This document shows positions 1 to 5,332 of a DNA stretch of 7,235 bases, in pieces; within the stretch, counting starts at the first letter, position 1, and each line of letters begins with the position of its first letter. The DNA is taken from NCBI GenBank assembly GCA_036009105.1, contig DASYMJ010000068.1, positions 1-7,235 on the forward strand, written 5' to 3'. The DNA comes from JAFAVZ01 sp036009105. Its GTDB lineage: Bacteria; Acidobacteriota; Thermoanaerobaculia; Gp7-AA8. Position numbers and translations under genes: made by a program. Below the pieces are notes generated by a model that made no database searches, was not told the DNA's origin, and was given only the letters and a program-made list of their open reading frames with translations.

Positions 1-16
1 CCGGCTGGAGAGCCGG
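1..16. other. small inverted repeat (hairpin) just upstream of pheS
   Basis: CCGGCT and AGCCGG form a perfect 6-bp stem around a GGAG tetraloop, ending 10 bases before the pheS start codon. The GGAG resembles a Shine-Dalgarno core but lies 16 bases from the ATG, too far to be an ordinary ribosome-binding site. No U-run follows, so it is not a standard intrinsic terminator. It could be the tail of a structure in the upstream gene or leader, which lies outside the window. A 6-bp stem in GC-rich DNA can arise by chance, so function is uncertain. Confidence 0.3.
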
Positions 17-26
17 CCCCACGTTC

Positions 27-1040
27 ATGCTCGAAGACCTCCGATCGTCCTTCTCCCGCGAGCTCGCGGCGGCCGGCTCCGTCCGCGAGCTGCTCGACCT
101 CCAGTCCCGCTTCTTCGGCCCGAAAGGGGCGGTCAAGGAGCTGTTCAAGCAGCTCAAGTCGCTCCCCCCGGAGGAGAAAAAAAACCTGGGCGCGGCGATC
201 AATCCGTTCAGCGAGGCGGCGCAGGCGGAGCTCAGGGAGAAGCTCGAGCGGGTCTCGGCGCGCGAGGCCGCGGAGCGCGAGGCGCGCGACACCGTCGACG
301 TCACCCTCCCCTCCCGCACGCCCGGCCTGGGCCACCTTCATCCCATCACCATCGTCCGCCGCGAGCTGGAGCAGATCTACCGCGAGATGGGCTACACCAT
401 CGATCCCGGCCCGGAGGTCGAGAGCGACTGGTACAACTTCGAGGCCCTCAACTTCACGCCCGACCACCCCGCGCGGGACACCCAGGACACGTTCTTCGTC
501 GACGTGGACCGCCTGCTCCTGCGCACCCACACCTCCAACGTGCAGATCCGCTCCATGGAGCGCTGGAAGCCGCCGGTGAAGGTGCTCTCCGCCGGCCGGG
601 TCTTCCGCCGCGACGAGATCACCATGCGCCGCTCGCCGATGTTCCACCAGGCCGAGGGGCTGCTGGTGGACAAAGGCATCCACATCGGGCACCTCCGGGC
701 GACCCTGGAGTACATGATCCGGCGCCTCTTCGGCGCCGACGCGCAGATGCGCATGCGCCCCAGCTTCTTCCCCTTCACCGAGCCGTCGGCCGAGGTGGAC
801 ATGTCCTGCATCTTCTGCAAGGGGAAGGGCTGCGGCACCTGCTCCCAGACCGGCTGGATGGAGATCCTCGGCTGCGGGATGGTGCACCCTCAGGTGCTGC
901 GCAACGTCGGCATCGACCCCGAGCAGTGGAGCGGCTTCGCCTTCGGCCTCGGCATCGACCGGGTGGCCATGCTCAAGTTCGACATCCCGAACATCCGCAC
1001 CCTGTTCGAGAACGACCTGCGGGTGCTGCAGCAGTTCTAA
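27..1040 (+). CDS. pheS: phenylalanine--tRNA ligase alpha subunit
   Basis: This cytoplasmic class II aminoacyl-tRNA synthetase subunit charges tRNA-Phe with phenylalanine as an alpha2beta2 tetramer with PheT. The 337-residue protein is complete. It has an N-terminal charged coiled-coil tRNA-binding arm (about 1-90), a motif 1 region around HP 105-106, motif 2 with VFRRDEIT (192-199) and FHQAEGL (206-212), the substrate-site stretch RPSFFPFTEPSAEVDMSC (244-261), motif 3 FGLGIDRVAMLKF (306-318) and the usual FENDLRVLQQF ending. The start aligns with known PheS N termini, but no well-placed Shine-Dalgarno is visible. A cysteine cluster (C261, C264, C269, C272) replaces the short non-cysteine segment of the E. 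coli enzyme and may bind zinc; the same insert occurs in many other phyla. pheT is not next: the following gene is convergent and shares four bases at the stop. The upstream neighbour, often rplT, is outside the window. Confidence 0.98.
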   Translation: MLEDLRSSFSRELAAAGSVRELLDLQSRFFGPKGAVKELFKQLKSLPPEEKKNLGAAINPFSEAAQAELREKLERVSAREAAEREARDTVDVTLPSRTPGLGHLHPITIVRRELEQIYREMGYTIDPGPEVESDWYNFEALNFTPDHPARDTQDTFFVDVDRLLLRTHTSNVQIRSMERWKPPVKVLSAGRVFRRDEITMRRSPMFHQAEGLLVDKGIHIGHLRATLEYMIRRLFGADAQMRMRPSFFPFTEPSAEVDMSCIFCKGKGCGTCSQTGWMEILGCGMVHPQVLRNVGIDPEQWSGFAFGLGIDRVAMLKFDIPNIRTLFENDLRVLQQF

Positions 1041-2980
1041 CGCAGCAAGCGGTTCAGCAGCTCGCTTCTCGATTCCATCTCCTGAGAGCGCATGGTGATG
1101 TGCTTCCTCTCGCCCGTGAGGGGGTTCCAGGAAAGCACCTCTTGCCCCGTCATCGCCGCCAGCAGCGGCTGCGCCTGGGGCGCGCCGCGGCGCGGATCGG
1201 TGTCCGGGTCGGAGCCGAAGAGGCCGATGCTTTCCAGGGTGCGGATGATCCGGCCGCCGGCGGCATCCACCAGATAGTTCCTCGGCGCGCCTTCCATCGG
1301 GGTGGCCGGTGTGATGCTGACGATCAGCCGGTTTCCGGTCAGCTCCGCGGCGACGAAGGCCCGCTGGCCGCGTCCGAGCAGCACCTCGCGCAACACCGCG
1401 CCGCCGTTGCCAAGGAAGCGCGCGGTGACCTGGCCGTCGCGGACGATGGGCACGAAGAGGGTGCCGTCGGCGAGCAGCGCGGCGCCGGAGACGCGGCTCC
1501 CCTCCTCGTGCGGTACGGTGGTGATCCGCTCGCCGGTGCGCGCGTCGGCCACGATCGCCGGCTCGGGGCCGTTGCCGCCCTTGGCAAACGGGCGGAGGAG
1601 CAGCTTCGAGCCGTCCGGGCTCACCGAGAAGAACACGCCGTCGCTTTGCGTCCGGAGCTCGCCAGTCTGCCGGATGGCCTTCGTCCTCACATCCAACTCG
1701 TGGATCGTCACGCGCTGCTCGTGCGCGGCGTCCTCGCGGACCTCGTAGAGGCGCAGCACATCCGGCGAGACGAAGAACATCCGCGGCCAGCCGAAGCGTA
1801 CCGAGACCAGGCTGCGCTTCGACGGCACGTCGTAAACGGAGAGAATGCCGCTGTCGTCGCGGTAGGCGATGCGGCGCCCGTCGTCGCTGACGACGAGGGG
1901 TCCCCGCCAGTCGGTGGTCAGGCCGGTATCGATCGGCTTCCCGGCGCCTTCGAGCGGGATGAGCAGCACGCTCGTCTTCGGCGAGCGGGCATTGGAGAGC
2001 CGCTCCCGGACGAGCGCCATCTTGCCGTCGCGGCTGAACGCCGCACTGTGGAAGACAAGCGACGGCCCATTCACGCGCACGTAGCGGCCGCTGCCCATGT
2101 CGTAGGCGAAGCCGGCGACGAAGTCGCTCCGGTGCGGCGCCTGGCCGCTGAGAAAGATCCAGTTGCCCTCCTTCGCCGACTGGACGTCCAACTGCTTGCG
2201 GATGTCCGACGGCTTGGGCGATAGGACCCACGCGACGTACGCCGCGCCGCAGACCAGCGCGCCGCCCATCACGGTCCAGAAGGCGCGGGAGAGCGCGGCG
2301 TGGCTGCGCTTCCGGTCCGTCCGTCCGTCCGCCACCTGCCACGCACCGCCCACCATCACCGCCAGCACGAACGCGATCACCAGCCCCCACGACAGCCAGG
2401 CGAGGGTGTGCAGGGCCATGCTGTTCCACAGCGGGCGGACCATCAGCGGGATGGCAAACCCGACCGCGGCGGCGAGGACGAAGTCGACGATGACGAGCAC
2501 CGAGCGGGAGCGGACGAAGGTGCTGATGAGGTGCGAGACGCAGAGCAGCAGCACCGACCCGAGGGCGAGCGCGCCGATGGCCGACCACTGGCCGCCGCCG
2601 AACGTGCGCCACTGGTTGCCGGCGAAGAGCAGCGCCGGCGCGAGGATGATGGCCGGCGCGGCGAGGAGGATGAACAGGGACGCGCCGAGCTTGCCGAACC
2701 AGATCGACGCGGAGCCGACCGGCCGGGCGAAGTAGAAGGAGAGGCGCCGCTCGGCCAGCTCCCGGCCGATCATCGAGGCGCCTCCCACCACCGCCAGCCC
2801 GAGAGCGAGGCCGGTGGCCAGGATCGAGGCCGTCATCGCCACCATCCCCTGCCGCGACCAGTTGCGCGCCAGCGGCAGCAGTGTGGTGAGGAACGGCAGG
2901 ATGGCCCCTGCCACGGCGGTGAGGAAGACGAATTTCTTTTCGGCGATTTCGCGCCGGGCGATCACCAATGCCTTGCTCAT
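1037..2980 (-). CDS. ABC-2-type permease fused to a C-terminal beta-propeller-like domain
   Basis: This is the predicted membrane component of the ABC transporter encoded with the ATPase just upstream. Residues 1-255 contain seven hydrophobic segments, near 17-37, 48-71, 97-120, 133-156, 160-181, 191-213 and 234-254. The charged loop ADGRTDRKRSH (217-227) between the sixth and seventh is probably cytoplasmic, so the seventh segment should place the rest outside the membrane. Residues 256-647 are soluble, contain no cysteine, and show recurring beta-hairpin units of WD40/PD40 type: FSRDGKMALVRE (315-326), SDDGRRIAYRDD (365-376), SVSPDGSKLLLR (452-463) and LLADGTLFVP (502-511). With weaker units this suggests seven or eight blades. 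Simple ABC-2 permeases are about 250-400 residues, so the C-terminal half is an addition. The start is supported by AAGGAG seven bases upstream and a 4-bp ATGA overlap with the ATPase gene. Substrate unknown. The fold is inferred from sequence pattern only. Confidence 0.85.
   Translation of the reverse strand: MSKALVIARREIAEKKFVFLTAVAGAILPFLTTLLPLARNWSRQGMVAMTASILATGLALGLAVVGGASMIGRELAERRLSFYFARPVGSASIWFGKLGASLFILLAAPAIILAPALLFAGNQWRTFGGGQWSAIGALALGSVLLLCVSHLISTFVRSRSVLVIVDFVLAAAVGFAIPLMVRPLWNSMALHTLAWLSWGLVIAFVLAVMVGGAWQVADGRTDRKRSHAALSRAFWTVMGGALVCGAAYVAWVLSPKPSDIRKQLDVQSAKEGNWIFLSGQAPHRSDFVAGFAYDMGSGRYVRVNGPSLVFHSAAFSRDGKMALVRERLSNARSPKTSVLLIPLEGAGKPIDTGLTTDWRGPLVVSDDGRRIAYRDDSGILSVYDVPSKRSLVSVRFGWPRMFFVSPDVLRLYEVREDAAHEQRVTIHELDVRTKAIRQTGELRTQSDGVFFSVSPDGSKLLLRPFAKGGNGPEPAIVADARTGERITTVPHEEGSRVSGAALLADGTLFVPIVRDGQVTARFLGNGGAVLREVLLGRGQRAFVAAELTGNRLIVSITPATPMEGAPRNYLVDAAGGRIIRTLESIGLFGSDPDTDPRRGAPQAQPLLAAMTGQEVLSWNPLTGERKHITMRSQEMESRSELLNRLLR
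2315..2331. repeat. tetranucleotide tandem repeat, four GTCC units, inside the permease gene
   Basis: On the plus strand GTCC is repeated four times and followed by one more G; on the coding strand this is GGAC repeated. It encodes part of the cytoplasmic loop ADGRTDR (permease residues 217-223) between the sixth and seventh membrane segments. Because the unit is four bases, gain or loss of one copy would shift the frame and detach the propeller domain from the membrane core. Four copies is short for a phase-variable tract, so this may be chance. Confidence 0.6.
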
Positions 2981-3876
2981 GACTGCGCTCCTTCTCCGGT
3001 GACGGCGATGAAGATCTCTTCGAGCGAGAGCGGCGCGACTTCCGCCGCGGCGATGTTCGAGGTGCTGCGGAAGCGCTCGAACGCGAGCTCGTCATAGTTC
3101 GAAACGACGGCCTCCGTGCCGGCGCCCCAGGCGCGCACCGCCGCCGCCTGCAGGCCGGCGCCGCTGAAGGCGACCGGCTGGCTGGTGAAGCGGATGCGCC
3201 GGAAGCGGGACTTGAGCGCGTCCATCTCTTCATCCAGGACGAGGCGCCCGTCGCGCAGGATGCCGACCCGGTCGGCGATGGTCTCCACGCCGGCCAGGTC
3301 ATGCGTGGTGAGGAGGATGGTGATGCCGCGGTCGGCCAGCTCGGCGATCACTTCCTCGAACAGCGCCTTGCGCGCCACCACGTCGAGGCCGAGCGTCGGG
3401 TCGTCGAGGATGACCAGCTCCGGCGCGGGGGCGAGAGCCAGCGCGAGGGCGACCTGCTTTTTCTGCCCCTTGGAGAGGTCGCCGTACTTGGCCTTGGACG
3501 CGATGCCGAAGCGGCGCAGGCGATCATCGACCGCGCCGGCGTTCCATCGGCTGTAGAGGCTCGCCCCGAATTTCGCCAGCTCGCCCACGCGCATCTCCGG
3601 CGGAGCATCCGCCTCTTCGCTGACCACGCCGACGCGTTCCATCAGCGCGGCGCGGCGCTTCCAGGCGTCCTCGCCGAAGAGCTCGATCGCGCCGGCGGTC
3701 GGCTTCTGCTGTCCCACCAGGCAGCGCACGAGGGACGACTTGCCGGCGCCGTTGCGGCCGAGGAGCGCGTAGACGCTGCCGCGGGGGACGGCCAGCGTCG
3801 CGCTCTCGACCGCCGTCTTGCGTCCGTAGCGGACGGTCAGGTCCGCGATGCGGACCGCGGTCTCTGGGGTGGTCAT
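2977..3876 (-). CDS. ABC transporter ATP-binding protein (ABC-2 / YtrB-like type)
   Basis: This cytoplasmic nucleotide-binding subunit should power the permease encoded directly downstream. The 299-residue protein has Walker A GRNGAGKSS (40-48), a signature LSKGQKKQ (134-141), Walker B LVILDDP (154-160), the D-loop LGLD (162-165) and the H-loop histidine H192 in TTHD. Residues about 225-299 form a C-terminal extension of the kind seen in ABC-2 exporters. Three sites depart from the textbook: the second acidic residue of Walker B, normally the catalytic glutamate, is D159; the Q-loop glutamine position is E87 (VVSEEAD); and the signature is LSKGQ rather than LSGGQ. From memory, related GntR-linked ATPases share some of these changes, so they look like a subfamily trait rather than decay. 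AGGAG lies six bases before the ATG. The start overlaps the gntR stop by four bases and the stop overlaps the permease start by four. Confidence 0.93.
   Translation of the reverse strand: MTTPETAVRIADLTVRYGRKTAVESATLAVPRGSVYALLGRNGAGKSSLVRCLVGQQKPTAGAIELFGEDAWKRRAALMERVGVVSEEADAPPEMRVGELAKFGASLYSRWNAGAVDDRLRRFGIASKAKYGDLSKGQKKQVALALALAPAPELVILDDPTLGLDVVARKALFEEVIAELADRGITILLTTHDLAGVETIADRVGILRDGRLVLDEEMDALKSRFRRIRFTSQPVAFSGAGLQAAAVRAWGAGTEAVVSNYDELAFERFRSTSNIAAAEVAPLSLEEIFIAVTGEGAQS
2988..2993 (-). promoter_or_regulatory. Shine-Dalgarno site of the permease gene
   Basis: AAGGAG on the minus strand lies seven bases before the permease ATG, inside the last codons of the ATPase gene. Together with the ATGA overlap it fixes the permease start and suggests translational coupling. 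Confidence 0.75.
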
Positions 3877-4268
3877 ACGGTTCTCCTGTGCTCGGTCACG
3901 AGCCTGTCGTAGTTGTTTTCCAGCTCTTCGGTCGCTTCCTCCAGGGAGGCGCCGACCGCGAGCGCCGCGCCGGCGTAGACGTTGGCCGCGGCGCGGAGCT
4001 TTGCGTCGCTCTCGCTGCGCTTCGGCTTGGTCGGTTCGTCGGCGACGTACGTCCCCTCGCCGCGGCGGACGGAGAAGACGCCGACGTCGGTGAGGCGCTG
4101 GTAGGCGCGGGCGACGGTGTTGGGGTTGACCCGGAGGGATTTGGCCAGATCGCGGACGGAAGGGACGGACTCCCCCGGCCGGAGCGTCCCGAGCGCGATC
4201 ATGCGCCGCATCCCGTCTTCGATCTGTTTCCAGATGGGGGAGGCATCAGCAGGGTTGATGTCGAACAT
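3873..4268 (-). CDS. GntR-family transcriptional regulator, YtrA-like
   Basis: This DNA-binding regulator probably represses its own operon. The 131-residue protein has an N-terminal winged helix-turn-helix (about 9-77): PIWKQIEDGMRRMIALGTL, then PGESVPSVRDLAKSL, the recognition-helix region RVNPNTVARAYQRL (46-59) and the wing RRGEGTYV (68-75). The rest is a short helical tail (about 85-131) with no room for the large FadR, HutC or MocR effector domains. That short tail and linkage to an ABC transporter are hallmarks of the YtrA subfamily. An in-frame ATG at 4316 would add 16 residues, but it lies inside the promoter spacer, upstream of the predicted transcription start. I therefore chose the ATG at 4268, whose MFDINPADASPIWKQI matches typical YtrA N termini. 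The Shine-Dalgarno is weak (AGAAAG-like). The stop overlaps the ATPase start by four bases. The effector is unknown. Confidence 0.93.
   Translation of the reverse strand: MFDINPADASPIWKQIEDGMRRMIALGTLRPGESVPSVRDLAKSLRVNPNTVARAYQRLTDVGVFSVRRGEGTYVADEPTKPKRSESDAKLRAAANVYAGAALAVGASLEEATEELENNYDRLVTEHRRTV
3883..3887 (-). promoter_or_regulatory. Shine-Dalgarno site of the ABC ATPase gene
   Basis: AGGAG on the minus strand is six bases before the ATPase ATG, within the end of the gntR coding region. It supports this start and coupled translation of the two genes. Confidence 0.75.
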
Positions 4269-4284
4269 GCGCTTTCTGTCTTCG

Positions 4285-4304
4285 TGTACTAGATAGCTAG
4301 TACA
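4285..4304. promoter_or_regulatory. palindromic operator, probable GntR binding site
   Basis: This is a perfect inverted repeat with 8-bp arms (TGTACTAG and CTAGTACA) and a 4-bp spacer. It stands out as AT-rich in GC-rich surroundings. It covers the last three bases of the predicted -10 and the expected transcription start of the gntR operon, and ends 17 bases before the gntR ATG. Symmetric sites at such a position are typical of GntR/YtrA autorepression. The assignment to this regulator is inference from position and symmetry. Confidence 0.8.
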
Positions 4305-4330
4305 GTAAGTCTGCATGTTCGGATTGTCAA
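4302..4330 (-). promoter_or_regulatory. sigma-70-like promoter of the gntR-ABC operon
   Basis: Reading the minus strand, TTGACA (4330-4325) is a perfect -35 box. It is followed after exactly 17 bp by TACTGT (4307-4302), which keeps the key T, A and final T of the -10. Transcription should start near 4295, giving a leader of about 27 bases before gntR. The palindromic operator overlaps the -10 and the start site, so bound regulator would block RNA polymerase. Confidence 0.78.
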
Positions 4331-4369
4331 GTGCTCACTGCAGCGGCTCACCTGCACGGAGCGGAGCGA

Positions 4370-4438
4370 CGTGTCATCCGCGACGACGCGGAACGCGAGC
4401 GCTTTCGCCTTGATGACCGCTTCATCGCGGCTGCACCC
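4370..4438 (-). pseudogene. possible remnant of a HicB-family antitoxin gene
   Basis: In one minus-strand frame the region reads GCSRDEAVIKAKALAFRVVAD. This resembles the conserved C-terminal segment of HicB/UPF0150 antitoxins, whose usual form is close to G-x-(S/T)-R-E-E-A-x-x-K-x-x-A-L-A-L-R-V-(I/V)-A-D. The match ends abruptly and the expected continuation (R-x-E-H-G-E) is missing. On the other side the frame meets a stop at 4481-4483, and the preceding glycine/cysteine-rich residues do not look like HicB. No intact hicB or hicA is visible here. It could be a decayed relic or a chance resemblance over about 20 residues. Confidence 0.35.
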
Positions 4439-4459
4439 ACACCCACCACCCCCAGCGCA

Positions 4460-4465
4460 TACAAT
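4460..4465 (+). promoter_or_regulatory. -10 element for ppk2, suggesting a leaderless mRNA
   Basis: TACAAT matches the -10 consensus at five of six positions and ends seven bases before the ppk2 ATG, so transcription should begin at or next to the start codon. The bases between (CCCCTCC) are pyrimidine-rich and contain no Shine-Dalgarno. No clear -35 is seen at the right distance. This layout resembles the leaderless promoters described in Deinococcus-Thermus and actinobacteria. Confidence 0.55.
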
Positions 4466-4472
4466 CCCCTCC

Positions 4473-5270
4473 ATGAAGCGCTACCGAGTCAAGCCCGGCG
4501 ACCGTCTCGACCTCGGCGACATCGACCCCGGCGAGACCTCGGAAGCGCGGGGAGACAAGGAAGAGACGCTCGCCGAGAGCGCGAAGCTGCAGAAGAAGCT
4601 GGAGGCGCTGCAGGAAGTCCTCTTCGCCGAGCACAAGCAGAAAGTGCTCATCGTTCTCCAGGGGATGGATACGTCAGGCAAGGATGGCGCGACGCGCTTC
4701 CTGATGGGCGGCTTCAACTCCCAGGGCGTGCAGATCGTCTCCTTCAAGAAGCCGACCGAGATCGAGCTCGACCACGACTTCCTCTGGCGCATTCACCCCC
4801 ACGCGCCGGGGCGCGGCAACATCGCCCTCTTCAACCGCAGCCACTACGAGGACGTCCTGGTGGTGCGCGTGCACGAGCTGGTGCCGGAAGACGTCTGGCG
4901 CAAGCGCTACGAGCAGATCCGCGCTTTCGAGGAGCTGCTGGCCAGCGAAGGCACCACCATTCTCAAGTTCTTCCTCCACATCAGCCGCGACGAGCAGCGC
5001 GAGCGGCTGCAGGCGCGCATCGACGACCCGAAGAAGCGCTGGAAGTTCGCCCACGGCGACCTCGAGGAGCGGAAGCTCTGGAAGGACTACCAGCGCGCCT
5101 ACGAGGACGCGCTGGCGAAGACGTCGACCAGGGACGCGCCGTGGTACATCGTGCCGGCCGACCGGAAGTGGTACCGCAACTACGTGATCGGCTCGATCGT
5201 GGTGGAGACGCTGGAAGGGCTGCGGATGGAGTACCCGCAGCCCGAGATCGGCGACGTGGTGATCGAGTAG
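4473..5270 (+). CDS. ppk2: polyphosphate kinase 2, class III-like (polyphosphate:nucleotide phosphotransferase)
   Basis: PPK2 enzymes transfer phosphate between inorganic polyphosphate and nucleotides in the cytoplasm. Class III members phosphorylate both AMP and ADP, making ATP from polyphosphate. The 265-residue protein has the Walker A-type loop GMDTSGKDG (64-72), the conserved stretch NIALFNRSHYEDVLVVRV (116-133), which includes the Walker B-like acidic residue D127, an arginine-rich lid region (about 175-200) and the helix DAPWYIVPADRKWYRN (221-236). Its length, its MKRYRV start and its -MEYPQPE- ending closely parallel the class III enzyme of Meiothermus ruber as I recall it; the class call rests on that resemblance. 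An upstream in-frame GTG at 4371 would add a low-complexity HPHPPPP tail not seen in the family, so I chose the ATG at 4473. A -10-like box directly upstream and no Shine-Dalgarno suggest leaderless expression. It is divergent from gntR and convergent with the RND gene. Confidence 0.95.
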   Translation: MKRYRVKPGDRLDLGDIDPGETSEARGDKEETLAESAKLQKKLEALQEVLFAEHKQKVLIVLQGMDTSGKDGATRFLMGGFNSQGVQIVSFKKPTEIELDHDFLWRIHPHAPGRGNIALFNRSHYEDVLVVRVHELVPEDVWRKRYEQIRAFEELLASEGTTILKFFLHISRDEQRERLQARIDDPKKRWKFAHGDLEERKLWKDYQRAYEDALAKTSTRDAPWYIVPADRKWYRNYVIGSIVVETLEGLRMEYPQPEIGDVVIE

Positions 5271-5332
5271 CGCCCCTCACCCGGCCTTCGGCCACCCTCC
5301 TCTCCCGCTCACGCGGGCAAGGGTCGTGGCGG
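5271..5332. terminator. hairpin-rich spacer between convergent genes, probable bidirectional terminator or dispersed repeat
   Basis: The 62-base gap between the ppk2 and RND stop codons holds two hairpins. GGCC-TTC-GGCC (5283-5293) is followed by CCCGC-TCAC-GCGGG (5304-5317), with outer CCCT/AGGG pairing (5295-5298 with 5320-5323) extending the second. No T-run follows on either strand, so this is not a canonical intrinsic terminator, but stable structures between convergent genes often end or protect transcripts. The CCCTCACCCGG...CTCTCCCGC...GCGGG wording resembles short intergenic repeats common in high-GC genomes. Only one copy is in this window, so the repeat status is inference. Confidence 0.5.

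Noticed and set aside
177..185. A-rich run in pheS reading in frame as A_AAA_AAC, a classic slippery heptamer.
   Set aside because: Full-length PheS is encoded without slippage and a -1 shift would give a meaningless product. The run encodes ordinary Lys-Lys-Asn, and no strong stimulatory structure was evident downstream.
926..2224. Long plus-strand open frame (432 codons) antisense to the permease gene, starting inside pheS.
   Set aside because: Its arginine-, alanine- and histidine-rich translation shows no domain pattern. The minus-strand frame has membrane segments, propeller motifs, a Shine-Dalgarno and operon overlaps. High GC content readily creates such shadow frames.
2300..3097. Plus-strand open frame of 265 codons opposite the permease and ATPase genes.
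   Set aside because: The composition is extremely biased (repeated R, E, G, A, D) with no recognisable motif, as expected of the antisense of GC-rich coding DNA.
3301..3912. Plus-strand open frame of 203 codons opposite the ABC ATPase gene.
   Set aside because: The minus strand carries intact Walker A, signature, Walker B and H-loop motifs; this frame is their shadow.
4269..4316. Upstream in-frame ATG that would extend GntR by 16 residues.
   Set aside because: That ATG lies in the promoter spacer, upstream of the predicted start of transcription, and the added residues do not fit YtrA-family N termini.
4371..4472. Upstream in-frame GTG that would extend PPK2 by 34 residues.
   Set aside because: The extension is low-complexity (HPHPPPP) and absent from the family; MKRYRV at 4473 matches the usual start.
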